Shown here piece by piece: positions 27,037 to 41,169 of a stretch of 64,000 nt of DNA (positions within the stretch are counted from its first letter, which is position 1; the number at the start of each line of letters is the position of its first letter). Source of the stretch: Cinclus cinclus (lineage: Eukaryota; Chordata; Aves; Passeriformes; Cinclidae); contig NC_085060.1 in NCBI RefSeq assembly GCF_963662255.1, positions 5,457,630 to 5,521,629 of the forward strand, in the 5' to 3' direction. Both the position numbers and the translations under genes were made by a program. The notes beneath the pieces were generated by a model that was not told the DNA's origin, did no database searches, and saw only the letters and a program-made list of their open reading frames with translations.

Positions 27037-27663
27037 ACATGGGAAACAGGAAAAATACTTGAGACATATTAGAATTGGTGGTAACTTTTTTCGTACCTAA
27101 ACAAACTTTCTTACTAAGCAGCACCCTGTGAGTTGTCAGACAAGCCTTAGACCTGATTCCCATTGACTTTAACGAGAGTCAGATTGTGTTTGCAGCTTAC
27201 TTGACCATCAGTACACATTTCTGTTGGGAACAAAAGTGCCCAGCCCCTCATAACAAATGAATGACAGGAAGCCCATTTAGTGCATTTCTGATGGTGTTGT
27301 TTCCAAACAACTTTGCACTTAACAAAAGGGAAATGACTGCTGTGGAAGGAGTATAAACTCAAGAGAAAAAGGCCCTGCTCACTAACAGATGGATTTCAAG
27401 TACAGATCTTAGCTGAAAAACAGTGGGCACAATTGCAAATTAACACCTGCTACACCCACTTGGAGCATTATGGGATGTTTTTAGAGAGCTGGGTGTGCAG
27501 GCAAGTAATCAGCAATATGCCAAGAAACAGAACAACCTACTGAGGTTTGTGCAGAAGCTTTGGGAAAGTCCCACTGAATCCCACCAAGCAGTACTTGACA
27601 AGTGCACATAAGTACCTGGATCATTCCAACACTCATGGTACAATAAAGTTCCTGGAGGGCCAG

Positions 27664-27760
27664 CAAAACAAATATAAAAAAAAAATCCAAACCCCAAATC
27701 ACCAACAAAAATAAATCTACCAATTAATAACAAAAAAATAAGCACCAAAAAAACCCAGAA
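27664..27760. repeat. A/C-rich low-complexity tract
   Basis: A-rich stretch with CC and CCCC groups, similar in composition to the tract at 21494-21685 but more diverged. Confidence 0.75.
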
Positions 27761-30700
27761 GACACACACAATAAGTAGGCAATGTTGGGAAATCCAGAGG
27801 ATAATTAAGGAAAAGCTGTTTCTGTAATTTTCTGAGACTACTACACCATGTGGTTCATCCTAGCAATTGTCTTGATTTCTTCCTCTCATAATCCTCTCAT
27901 TTATTTTGTAAGACAAAGGAAGCACTGAACACGATTAACCAAGCTGGGCTAAGAAAATCATTCTGCACTTCATAAAATTGCTTGAAATTGGGTGTGAGAG
28001 GAGGAAAGAGAAGCTGGCAATATTTGTGCTGACAGAGATCAATGAAGAATGACATTTGTGATTCAAAGATTCATGAGCACTGGACAGGAAAACAGAAGCT
28101 TGATAAGATGACCTTGATGGATGTGTTGGACAGAATTAGAGTTGTAAAGAGCAATTTGAGAGAAACAGAGAAGGGTGATGTTTTCAAGAAAGTCAAAGTT
28201 CTAAAAAAAGGATCAGTATCCAAAACTGAAGATGAAAGAGCATCTGAACAAAAAGAGTTTTAGAATAAACAGTTGTGGTGGTAGGACATGCTGGGGAGTC
28301 AAGGAAAAGGAAGGAGGGATTCTGGTTTGAAACTTTTACAGCTGTTAAGATAATTTGATTAATGGAAAGAAAACAATAGGGTATTGTGGCTCAGTTTCAA
28401 GAATGCCTGTGGAAAATACAGCTGACTCATGAGGAAAGGAAACTGGAGAAGTGTAGGGAATCAAACAGAAACCAGCAAGGAGAGAAACACAAGCCAGATA
28501 AAGCACTACTTGTACTATCTGTAATATACCAGTAAGCAAACACCAGATCCATGTTTCTCCATGCTTAAGGCAGGTTGTTGTCCCAAGGGACTGAGCCCAA
28601 GCTGTCATCTCCTGTAGGAATCACAGTAGGATATAACTGAAGGCTAATCCTCTGTCAATTGTCTGATGCTCAAACAATCTTGTATTTTGTATCCAGAACA
28701 TTTCTAGGAAGAAACGTACAACACCATGCTCAAAGTATGGCAAGTTCTCTGTAGAGAAGAAGGAATTCTATATTCAGGTAACTAAACTTGACAATAACAC
28801 AGAAGGAAATGAATAAAGTCTTTTTTAAGGGTGGTAATGACTTAACCTTCTATTATGATTCCAAGTGTGCCGATGAAAAAATTACAACCTTCAGGGAACC
28901 TAAAGCTGGATGAACTGCTCCTAGAACCCTTCCATAAACTGCCTTTTAGAAGTTGGAATTAATTTTTTACTTCACAGATAGCAATGTAATTTTTAACCCA
29001 GCACCAGTGCATGTTAAATATAACTATGTCATTTATTATTACCTGTCCTTTTTATTTCATCAGCGTCAAATGAAATACATTTACTCCTCTTCTGGGAGCC
29101 TTTGAGTATCTCTTAACATAAGTTAAAATCTTCATTTATATAAAACTCAACAATATCAACTAAAATGGGACACTGTGCCTATGCACACTAATTCTAATCT
29201 AGGTACATGAACTAGGGGTGTGTTTCCTGGCACAATCATCTGACACACAAATCTTTGCTACAGTCACAGGAATTAGGAGATGATAGATGCCTCAGACCTT
29301 CATGACTGACCACCCATTCTACTGTAAGTGGTTCCTCTATCACATAGGGATGCTGAGGGAAGCAAGATAACAATGAGCACTTCTTCTGCAAAGCTCCTTT
29401 GAAAACATTAACCTGATTTTCATGATCTCTGCTGTTTCCCAGGTCTAACTGGAAAACAGAACTTCAGTTGCAGGGTGGCTTTCATTTATATTTTTCATAG
29501 TGACCACTTCTAGTGGAAGGAAAGTCTCCATATAGAGCCTCAAATCTATGAGCAAACAGCAAAATGAAATAAAGGATCTGCTTTTGTTCAAAATCATCAA
29601 GTAAAACCACTTTGGGTGTACTTATAGAGATAAGGATTGCAGGCTTCTCTACAAATCATGTGAAATACATAGGTGCCAGCCTGCATTAAAACCACTTGGT
29701 CTGCATTATGTTTTAAAACAATAAGCCATAAAAAACCAGTAATTTTCGTTTTGAAATGTCTTAATTTTCTGAAACAAAAAGATGGAATAGAATAAAATTC
29801 AAATAATGAAAGACACTATGCACAATAATAAACAGACTAGATTGACTATTTTTGTTCTCTATAAGGAGGAGAAAATTTGGAAGGAGCAGTACTACTTTGC
29901 AACCCTTTAAGGAGTAGCTGAGATGGGCAGCATTACGTTTGTCTTCTGGTGTTGCCGCAGCAGTCTTTGAACATTCCCAGCAGTGCCATGACAGGGCCAG
30001 AGAGAGAATTTTTAATGACTGTACAACCAGAAATGTTTTGCATGAGCTACATCCTAATTGCTCCTGTTCCCAAAGAACAGAACATCAAGTTTTACAATAC
30101 ACAGCAGGGGACTAAAGACTCTCTTTAGAAAACTTATGATGTAAATATAGGACAACAAGGACTTTGAAACTCATTCATACAATTGCCTTTCACAGTAACA
30201 CTTCTGCTTCACTTGCAAGAATACTCATTTACAGAACTAAATTGGTATGTTTCCCTTTGCACTATCTTTCCCTTAGTTAAAGACTTTGCCTCAAAAATCT
30301 TGGAGTTTTATACTGCTTCCTGTTGCATGTGATAATCCTGACATAACAAAATCTCTTTTGTGGATTTCATTGAGTTTCAATAAAGCCTGTTAACATTAAT
30401 GCAGTTTCTCCTGTTCCGGGTTGGAATGTTATTATTTCTAGACTACTTTGTCAAATCATTTTAGATAGATAATATAAATTTATGTCTTCATTACATCTAT
30501 ATACAGCCCTTTTTGGGCTGCATTAATTCCCTCAAAGTCAAATCTTGCTTTGTTTATGAGATCATTGGCATTGATTTCAGAGGCTTAAGACAGAAAAATA
30601 CCTGCACTTAATGGAACAATTGTACCAGTCCCACTCTGTCCACAGAGGATATATCAATTGCAAAGACATGTTCCCTCATTCCCACACCCTGCCTTCCCCC

Positions 30701-31633
30701 TTCTCCCCACTTTGCTAACTGAATTAGCTGTGCTGTTCTGTGTTCCTCAGATAAGTATTTGTTTTTCAAAAAAACCACTTAGTCTCTGACCCTTCCTCAA
30801 GGCTGATTTTTATCTTTCTTTTTTTTTTCCTAATTTGTCTCAAGCCGAACTTTACGTGACCTCACATCTACAGTGATTGAAGCCTTTATAACCTGAGTAT
30901 GATGTCTAATTTTGTCTTATTTTAAAGAGTTTATTCCTGCAAAAGATACTTAAGTGAAAGCTACAAGCCTCACATATCTTCCAGGCCAGTATCTTGTTGG
31001 ATGTGATTCTGAATGCTTGCTGGGAGCAAGCAGCAGCTGAGATGCAATGTCCTGAGATACAAACAAATCTCTGCATTGGATCCATAATCCTACTGGACTG
31101 GGAGGGAGCACCATGCAGCTCTCTACACCTTCATGCAGATGCAACTACCCAGAAGGGTTGGAATAGCTTTGCCTTCCCACCAAAGCCTAAAACTAACTCT
31201 ATTACCCATTCAAAGATTCAAATGCAGTGGAGCAACAGCCAGAATGTGACACAGACAGGAAACAGGAGGGATTGAGAATACTGATATCCCAAATCATGCC
31301 AAAAATCTAGAAATAGCCAGGAAGTACTTCTAGCTGACCATCAAAAGTGACTCACCAAAACATCATCCCTAACATTTGCTTTTCATTTTAAAGCACCACT
31401 TTGAACTGGCAAATATCTATTGTTGATTTTAAAATAATTTATTTGAATTCTACATAGTCTATTTCCTGTTATTAGCCAGAGGAAAAACTAAAAATATGAA
31501 AAATAAAATTCAAATTTTGTTTTGATGCAGTAGTCTACCTGATGAAAAGAAAGGGATTGCTCCGGATAATTCTTGAAAACTCCTGGAAGACAGGATCGTA
31601 CCTATTCAAAATTTTGGATACTTTGCTTTACAA

Positions 31634-31679
31634 TTTGTTTTTTTGCTTTGTGTTTTGTTTTTTTTTGTTTTGTTTTTTC
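31634..31679. repeat. T/G-rich (TTTTG)n-like tract
   Basis: T runs of three to ten separated by single G, with occasional C. It is the reverse-complement type of the CAAAA tracts elsewhere. Confidence 0.85.
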
Positions 31680-34600
31680 TCCATGATTTTTTATTAGCTA
31701 TTTTATGTTGGGTGTCTTTGAAGATATCTCAAATCATGAACTGAAAAGAAAAATGTGTTCATAATGCCAAAGGGCAAACAAAAGACTACAAATTTTATCA
31801 CACTTTCATTGACAGGGGCACATAATCATCTGGAAGTTTATTTCTCTTGCAGGAACACTGAGAGGTCTATCAAAGGTAATGTACCAACCCTGAATTTCTG
31901 GAATGTAAAAACTTTGGGCCAGAATAAAAAACACAGAGCATCTGCCACTCTAAGAGATAGTGGCAGTCATTCAATTAATAGTGCCAGATTCCACTGGCTT
32001 AGCTTTAGAAAACAGTAGGGGGAAAAAAAAAAAAAAGAAAAGGAAAAACAGGGAGGAGATTTCCTCAGAATGCACTGAACAACAGAGTAGTAAAAAAAAA
32101 AATAGGAGAATGAGGTCACTGAGAACTGGCCAACATTACAAAATGCACAAAGCTGGGTAAAAACACTTTCATGCTCTCACAAATGTATCTGCTCTGCATT
32201 CTACGTGGAACTTAATATTGCAGAGATGCTTGTCTCAATTCTGCCCCATTCCACAGAACAAACCTTGTGTACAAACTGCAGACAAACACACTTCCTCTTT
32301 TTTAGTGATAAAGCCTACATTACCTGAAAGAGGAGTCCAATTAAGGATGTCCATTTAAAAACTTTTGAAATGGTCTTTCATGGGAAAAAATGCAATTCCC
32401 ATTTCTGCTTCCTGATGGAGTCTCTTTCAACAGATGAAAAGGAGAACTGTGCATATTCCTTGGGTGGGTTCTAATTCACTTACATAACCTAATTAGTTTT
32501 CCCAGCAATATAGTCTCTGAAATACTGAAACAAGATTTTTAACAATATTAAAAGGATCTAGATTTAATATGCATTAGCTGAACCAAATTAATTTGCTCTT
32601 AAGTGTAAAATAAAAAACTCCAGTGCAAAATAATTAATCCTGTACTTATCTTAAAATATGGAAATTATTTATCCTGGATTTAACAGTGCAGTTGTTACAT
32701 ACTAATAAAATATACACTAACTCACTTGCTTTAACTATAATTTTAAACACCAATTAAAGATGGTATTTAACAACATCAGAACATTCCTCAAAAATAGTAC
32801 ATGTTTATAATAAAAGAATCACTCACTAGAATCACTAAATAGGAGAAAATATAAACAAACTACCATACTGAAAACTCCAATAACATACTCCTTAAAGTCC
32901 TTCTTTTCTGTTTTTTTAGGAATATTTTTAGCAGAACTTACCACTTTTCAAATAGGATTACACCAAGAACACTTGGTTTGAGACTTACCTTAGCTCATAA
33001 GCCTTTTGTTGAATTAAATATTTTGTTTCCATGGAATAGTCCTATTTATGAATTCCCATTTCTGAGTCTGCCGCTTTGGAGGTTCTAAGAGTGTTCTTGA
33101 CTAACATGACCTTTAATGCAAAGAAGAGTTAATTTACCAAATCATTTTCCATTCCATTTTGAAGGGTTCCACTCATGTCTTCACTAAATATAAATAATTT
33201 TCTACAAACCTTTTCCTTCTTTAAGCCCAAAAAAAACCAGACAGGTTCAAGGTAGTTTGGCACAGAGAATGTTAAGAAAGATATTTTTATAGGAACATTT
33301 CCATCTTATGAGGTCTAAACATACAGTGCAAAACTGGCAAATACTATTTTTTATTAACTGAAAGAAAAAAAGAGGATCCAATTTCTTCAGTTCCTGGCTC
33401 AGCTTTCCAGATTTAGAGGATGACTGTGGTTTCTCAAGGCTGTGGCATCTTTTTTTACAACACAACCAAGGTACCACTAAACTTGTCTGTGTGGCTTGGC
33501 TTCACAAATCAGAGGCACTTTGGACTGGAGCACACAATGTACTGATGGGAAAGTTGATTATTTGTAAAGTCAAAGACAAAAGTTTTCAACCAATATCCAG
33601 GAGAACGACAGTATTTATGGAACTCTAAGAGACAAGAAGGGAACCATGTTTTGTGTTGACCCAGCTCCAGAATTTGTTCAGCCTGACATGTGCTCCAAGT
33701 ACCAGATGATTGGCATGGTCTAGGCTAGTCAGCAGCACAGCAGTTGTTTGATTCAGGCCAGCCTGGCTGAAATAAAATAATAGTTGGCATTGAAACATAT
33801 TTGTGATCTAGGCTTTCTCAATTAGGAAAGTCAAAAAGCCAGAAAAATCTCCAGAGTGAGCAAAGCATAGGGAGGTGGAAGAGGGAAGGGAGCAAGAAAG
33901 AGAACAGAGATCCCAATACTGATATAGAAAAGTAGAAAAAACTGGACTGAGACAAACCAAAAATGATAAGCTGCATCTTCCAGGCAATGGGCCAAACTTG
34001 AAGTATTCCACAATTGTAGGAAAAAGCCTATTGCAAATGCTCTGGGAGACTGGGAAGGAGAAAAAGGTTGTGAAGCTGGCCAAGATCTGATTGTAATATT
34101 ACAAAAAAGTACAACTTCCTGTTTAAGGCATGTAGATTTAAGTCCCTCAGGTAGCAACCCTTATTCATACCTGCAAATACTGAATTTAGTCCAGAGACTG
34201 GGATGCTAGTCACTGCAAAGAGCCAAGTCACAGCCTCCCTCAACAACAGCTTCTATTTTCCCTTTGTAAAAGTAGATTTAGTTGGTCTCTAAGAAAGATC
34301 ACTGACCACAGCAGCAATAGGAAAACAAACAAACAAGCATTGACTTGCACTGCTTGTCCATTTATACTGGTGGAATAAACCCACAGAATCTCAGCAGAGA
34401 TCAACAAGGTCTGTATTTAACAGCAATATAGAACACATGCTCTTCCCTCATGTCTGTGAGGAAAAGGCCTTAAATTCAGTTATACTTACAAGGATAACAG
34501 TCTAACAACTGTTTGAGCTCCAGGAATACTTTGTTTAGGATGAACCAATGTTGTGCATGCTGAAGACAGACGCATGATTCCTTTCTTTCAGTGCTTGTTG

Positions 34601-36150
34601 CATTAAAGGGTTTTTTTGAGTTATCAGGTCTTACCCAGAGTTGTACATAACTGCTACCTAAGAAGATATCAGTAATTGTTCATCTACAACTCCTGTTCCT
34701 GTTGAAGGATTTGTGCACTTAGCAGGAAATCATGTTTCTCAACCAGTCAGCAGAGCTGCTGCAATGCTGGCTCTCCAGCAGGAACCAAAGACAGTTTCAT
34801 AGCTATCACCAGCAAGCTGCGAGTAAAATCCTATCTCCAACCACACTGAACAGTGACCAGTTACACCCTGATCTTGAGTGGATTCTTTCTGTCCTGGTGA
34901 TGGACCAGTATCATGACAACTCTCTTATTTCCAGGTGACAAAGCAGACTATTGACTTTCAATTCTGCTATGGAAACTGAGTTTAGCACTTCTCAAAGAGA
35001 AAACTCAAAGTCTGCTTCATATCTTAGCAGCCACAGAATATTTGCTAACAAGGTGTATAACAGTTGAAAGGGTGACACGCTGGTATCAAAGCATTAATGC
35101 CTGCACAGCACTTAATGCCATCACAATGAAAAAGTTCAAGTGCTATAAAAAGTCCTCTTTCCACATTCTGGTTTTATACAGTAACAGTACGCTGGGACAT
35201 TATTGCAGACCTCAGCAGGATCACCACTTATTGTGTTTGGTAATATGGTAAAGGAGTGCCAGAATTTTCATTTATGGGTTAGCTCCTCGCTGTTTCGTTT
35301 CTGGACCCTTTGGAACATTTGTTTTCACCTTCAGTCTACATATTAAGTTTGAATGTTAGACTGCAGTTTGGAAAACTAATCTAATTACTTTTATATCTCA
35401 GTACACAAGTTCATTAACTCAAAACAAGTAATCAGTCTAAGAAAATCATTTATCAGGTTTTATTTATATATGGCACATTCAGAGGCACCTCCAATAAGAT
35501 GCTTCTTTTCATTATTTTACTTGTTATTTGCACTTACAAGTACATAATTACCATCAGAAGGAATGAATTTGCACTTTCCATATGCCTTCACCAGAGCAAG
35601 CTAAACCATTAATATACCCTGATTCTCACACTGCTGACAGCATTTTAAATAAAGATTTTCTGTTTACATTCACATGGCCTTATACATTGTTATATACTAG
35701 CAGAGTCCACTTCACTGTTCTACAGTGATTCTCTTAAACAAAAAAAAAAAGGAAAATTCAAAAAGAAGACATAAAATTTAGCCTGTTGCTTATTTCAACT
35801 GTTGAGAATTCAGTCACCTTATCCTCTTCAAAGCCAGGTAATCATACTGTCCATATATTCTGTGCACTTCAGTTTGCCCTGAAATCTACTTTGTTCATTC
35901 ACCTGCATGTAAATGTTTTAAACCGAGAGCAGATATAGGTTTGCTCTTGGTCATTATGAAAACTTTTCCATCACTGATTAGAATGTACATAAAAAATGTT
36001 TAAATATTATTATTATTTGTATGAAAGAAGATTTATAATGGGCCTTTAAAATGCATAAGATTTCTATACCATCATTATGACCAAGCAATTTTCTGTGCAA
36101 GATGAACAGAAACACTTATTCTTACCACGACCTAATTGAAGTGCTATAAA

Positions 36151-36180
36151 TAATAAAAAAAAAAAAAATAAATAAATAAA
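36151..36180. repeat. A-rich run with (AAAT)n
   Basis: An A14 stretch followed by three AAAT-type units. Confidence 0.9.
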
Positions 36181-39179
36181 GCCATCAAAATCAGGATGTG
36201 CCTCAACATAAAAGGCTTAAATCTGGCCAATCAGTTATTCACAATGAATAATGCAAACAGAACTATTCATATGCATAATACTGTATAAAATTTAATTTAA
36301 GAATTTAAGTATTTACCTCTTGTGTGACTTTTCTGCCTCTAATTTAATATAATTTCCTTCCTCATAGAAGTCATCACAGTACATTTTGACATCTATTCTT
36401 CAAAGAATTATAGGGATGGTTCTTAAAAAATATACTTCAGAGTATTTTATATAAACCTGCCCATTTCTATCAGAGTCTGCAATAATAATTTTAAGTTATG
36501 AGGTATTGCTTTTCATTTCATTCATATTCATTAGCAGTGGGCAGATATCAGAAGTATGTGGGTGACTGAAGGGAGCTCCAAAATTGAGAATTAATATCTA
36601 CTATAAATTGCTAGAGGCAACAGAATTGGAAAAAGTAGAAGTACTCTTTAAACCAAATAACCTTTAGGAAAGGAAACAGGTTCTAGACATCTATGAGCTG
36701 ACTTTCCATTTTAGAAAATTTCCTAATTCAGCCTTCAGTACTAAGCATGAAAAGAAATACTAAAACTATTTTTGACGTGATTTGCTTCTTTTAGTAATTG
36801 TTAATTCTAATCACTAATAATGGTAATCAGTGTTTCATAAAACATTTTATAATAAAAATATGGATTTTGCTTCCATTTGGTCAAAAGATAAACTGAGATA
36901 CAGAAATTAAGAGAGGAAATAAAGAAAATAGAGCCTATTTCCTTGTGAGATACCCCTAAGATGTGTGTCTATGTTTCTCTAAGGGTAGCACTTCAAAAAG
37001 TGAAAATCAAACCTCAAGAGCAAGCAGGAAACATTAGTCAAAGGAAGATCAACACATTCATAAACTGCTGCTCCAAAATGGGGGCAAAATGTCTGACAAA
37101 TCAAACAGAAACAAAAAGAATTCATTGCATTGTTCACTACCTATAATATGAGGTAGCAGATGTGAAGGAGACAATTTGAAACATCAACATATTACAAAGT
37201 TGGTTTAGGATCTGCAAGGTAATATATCAATACATCTGAGAGAAGTGTCTTCTGCAAGACAGTTTTGCAGTCAAAACATATTTGCTGGCATTGCTTATTA
37301 CATTTATGTTTTATTTATTAAATGAGTAATTGCTATTTGTGTTTACACAATTACAAACAAATCTTTTGAAGGTAAACTCCAAAAAGAACATCACCTGCAG
37401 TGGAAATCTCTTCAGCTCACAGTCCATTCTTCTCAGTAACCTTCTTTCATTTAACGGTAGCTGTACTGAGGGTTGCATGTCCAGGAGAATAAACATTTCC
37501 TAAACGAAATCCTGAAACATGTTTATGAAATTATCTCTGTTCTTTAGGGGAGAAAACAGGCTTTTCCCCCCAAAACAACAGCTACATTTTTAAGCACATC
37601 ATTGTACTTCACTTGCAAAGAGACTATCTTGTAATGATCAAGGGAAAAATTCTCAGCACTGTGAGAAAATGTTGGTGTATCACTGAACTTTTCTGTCAAG
37701 TCTAAAACCATCACAATCTCAGAGAACACTTTTATCCTACATGAAGTCTCATATCACCACCGTATTTTCTGAGTATCCTGTAAAACACTATACAATAGAG
37801 ATTCAGTGACCTCTTTGGTAAAATCCTGATAAAGACTCATTAGCAAATTTAATAGATACCAAAGCTGCTCTTATTCTAGAAAGCAAATCAATCCTATTCA
37901 CACAGAAATAGGGATATCGTCTGTAGAAATAAAAAAAAAAAACTTATGACATAGTAACAGCAATTAATGATACAGTAACAGATACTTCAAATGTCATTAA
38001 AGCATTACAAATTTAGAGTAACCAGATTATACACCATGCAACCTCTGAGCAAGGATATTTCTGCTTAAGGATAAATGGGTAATGATCCAAAAATTACAGA
38101 GTTAGTTTGCAATAATTGACTTTTTTACTTACAAGAAATCAGAGAGGCACAAAGATCTTCTACAAAACCAAATGCCTGCAATATGTTCAAGCAGTTCTAT
38201 TTATACATGACATTTTGGGGAGAAGTATTCAAAATACGCTCAGTAGGTACACAGTCCAGTTCAGCATATTTATCAAACTCCCACTCTGCATTATTTCAGT
38301 AAGACACCACAGGGCCACATGCTGCATTCAAGGCCAAGTCCTGCAAAATGCTGAGAACCACAAAAGATTTTCTTCCAGATTCAGAAGGAACCAAGGGAAA
38401 GGAGGTAGGTAGTGTTTTACTTTTTGTATTACTCCTGTTTAAGGAGATGCTCAGTCCTGCACGACTCAGGTGGCAGCTGCCAGATGGAGAATATTAAATG
38501 CAAAGTTTTACCATTATATGTGTACCTGTGCCCAAGGGTTCCTCTACCTTCTGGGCAATATTCCTGCTGCAGAGCTGTTTGCCCCAGCAAGGGACTCTGT
38601 CTTCTGCATGGCAAAATAAGTGATCTCACACACGAGATTTTGTTGAAAAATAAAATATTTGCATATCTTGCAATAAAATTAGAAAATCTACCATTTTCTG
38701 AGCAAGCACTACACTTAAAGTCCACCTGATCCATATCTAGTTGAGGGACACTTTCATAAACATATGCAGCCATGCCAGATTGCCCTGGTCAAAATTGTCC
38801 AAGTTTTACTTCATTTTTATTAATCAAGATCACCACAAAATATTTTTTTATCAAATGGAAGAAGAATTATATACCAGAATTCCTGGATAAGAGATGTAGT
38901 TATATTTTTCAAAGGTATTTTGTGAAGCAGAAATAAAATATAAAAAAATAAATTAATTTAAAAATCTATCTTAAACAGGACACTTCACGTGCTTATGTAT
39001 GTCCTCCTGTGAAATTAAATATTGATCTCATACCTTTTTTTAATCTTCCTTCAAGCTCTGCAGCATGAGTTAGCAAATAATACTTGACTATATATTTGAA
39101 AATCAGTCTAAAATGGGTGTGATTTTTCCTTTCATTAATTATAGCCTTATATAATTTCATCACATGAGTATTTTGGGAA

Positions 39180-39195
39180 TTTTTTTTTTTTTTTT
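39180..39195. repeat. Poly-T run (16 T)
   Basis: Uninterrupted T16 with no attached element recognised. Confidence 0.9.
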
Positions 39196-40383
39196 AAGGC
39201 TTCCCTTCCCTCTGCTCTTCTTCATGCTGTAGTTTTCCTTCCAAGTATATATCTTCATACTGCAGAGGATTGCTCTGGAGATGCAGTATCAGGAAGCTAC
39301 CTGACACAGAAGATTAATGTAGAGGTCTGTTTGAACTGTTATTGCATACCAAACAGAGCTCCCTGCCGTCCTTTCACCACTAATTCCAAGGCAGAAAACT
39401 CTTTTACTCATGGGCAATTTTAATCTTCATATAAATGTCTCCTTTTGCTTTCCTTCAAGGGAACTGCCTCAGTAGGTTTTGCTTGGATTCTTATGGTAAC
39501 TGTCTTCCCACTGTTTGTTCATTTCATACATTTTCCTCCAGCCACCTATTTTAATTCACTCGATATTTCATTTTTTCTGACCTAATTTTCATGTAACAAA
39601 GGGCTCCCAGATAGACAAGAGTGAAATAACGATTACAAAATCCTGTAACAGAAAGCACTTAGTTTCATATCCCATTTGCCATGGTATTGTATTTATCCAC
39701 AGAAAGAAGTAAAATCCTGATCATGCTGGAGTAGAAAATAGTTTATGCAAATTCTTTAATAAAATCATGTGAATATTAGACTATCAGCCCTGTGATAAGA
39801 ACACCTACATTGCTTCACTTTTAAGTGTTAGGTCAGGGAACTTCCCTTTTAACCAATTATTTTTACTCTTAGCCTCTTATGTGTGTCTCCAAAACCTGTT
39901 ATTTCAATTCACATTAAATTTCTTCTCATTCAAGTGTATTTATTCTTCTCATTATTAAATTTGTTTTTGTTAATATTTGACATCAGAGAGCTCCAGACAA
40001 AATAATTAATTATTAAAATAATTTTAGTGAATGAAGAGCTACAACAGGCTTTTCCTAGTTATTTTATTCTGATCTAGATACATGTATGCCTAAAGTGAAA
40101 ATTTGATCCCCTTTATTTGCTCATATCTTGTAGTTGCTCAATGTCATAATAAAATAAGTAATATCCATTCCAAAAAAAGAGCAAACATATTGAAATTAAT
40201 TACATGACAAATGTTACCTTCAACAAAAGATGCCTCAAATTAAATTTTGGAGAGTATTATGTTCGATACACTGCAAAGTTAGAGCAGTAACTTTAGTTTA
40301 AACTTCAGTTTATATTGACATTCTCTATCCACATCAAACAGAGATCTGCAATGCTTTATGCATGCCGAGACAATCTCCTACAA

Positions 40384-40412
40384 TTTTTTTCTTTTTTTTT
40401 TTTTCTTTTCTT
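40384..40412. repeat. Polypyrimidine tract
   Basis: T runs broken by single C. It resembles a polypyrimidine tract before a splice acceptor, but no AG followed by a credible open exon could be supported downstream. Confidence 0.8.
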
Positions 40413-41138
40413 TGCTAAAAAACTTTGGAAGCAGAGCTGTCTCAGGTGAGGGACCATCCCCTACTCTATTAGAATAACCATGCCCCACTCACAGCAATTG
40501 AGCTGCAAAACTTGTCCATAACCAAGTGTCCCAAAGTGACTACCTGGCCTAGTTACAAACTCCACTACACATTAGTCTCGTTGCATGATCACCCTTTCAT
40601 CTCTAATCTAATTAATTTATTTCATGGCCCTGGTTTATCAGTCTCAGATCTTCTCAAATCTCATTTCAGATTGTGCCATTTGCACAAAAAGTCCTGTAAA
40701 ATTGATAGGCTCACAAAGGACATTTGAAAGAGCAGGTTTTTTCCTTCATTTTAATTTTCCTTTCCCACCAGCAACGACCTCCAGATTGGTGGTGGAGAAG
40801 TTAAAATATCCTGCTACAGATTTGGACAAATGACTTTGAATCAGCCATTACTCACACAGAAGCCTACTCAGAATGTCCAGTTGAAACTGTCCATTTGCAT
40901 TAGGGGACCAACTTTGACCTAATTGCAGCTGTAGACACATAATTTTGTTCAGTAATACTAAGAAATATGTTTTACTTAAGATAATCAAATGAAGCAACTG
41001 TAATCTCAGTGACCCATTGATCTGATGTTCTCTCAGAGGAAAATTTGACGAGAACTTTGTGTGTTAGTCATCACTGCATTCCTGTCCAACACCTGCAAGC
41101 TTTTATTTGGAGGCTGGGGATGTACCCTGCAGGACTCT

Positions 41139-41156
41139 AGCAGCAGCAGCAGCAGC
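41139..41156. repeat. Short (AGC)6 trinucleotide repeat
   Basis: Six perfect AGC units just upstream of the CR1 fragment. Confidence 0.95.
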
Positions 41157-41169
41157 ATGGTTTGGTACT

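Larger units (their letters stand above)
25520..41169. other. Unique A/T-rich non-coding stretch, no mobile element recognised
   Basis: More than 15 kb without an identifiable CR1, LTR, RNA gene or exon. It contains the simple tracts 26999-27036, 27664-27760, 31634-31679, 36151-36180, 39180-39195 and 40384-40412, annotated separately, and an A12-type run near 37930-37942. Open frames such as 28042-28263 (+, Lys/Glu-rich, 73 codons), 33831-34157 (-) and 38429-38773 (-) resemble no family I know and are treated as chance. Confidence 0.55.

Noticed and set aside
38412..38773. Opposed open frames of 105 (+) and 114 (-) codons
   Set aside because: Neither resembles a known protein. Overlap on opposite strands suggests chance.
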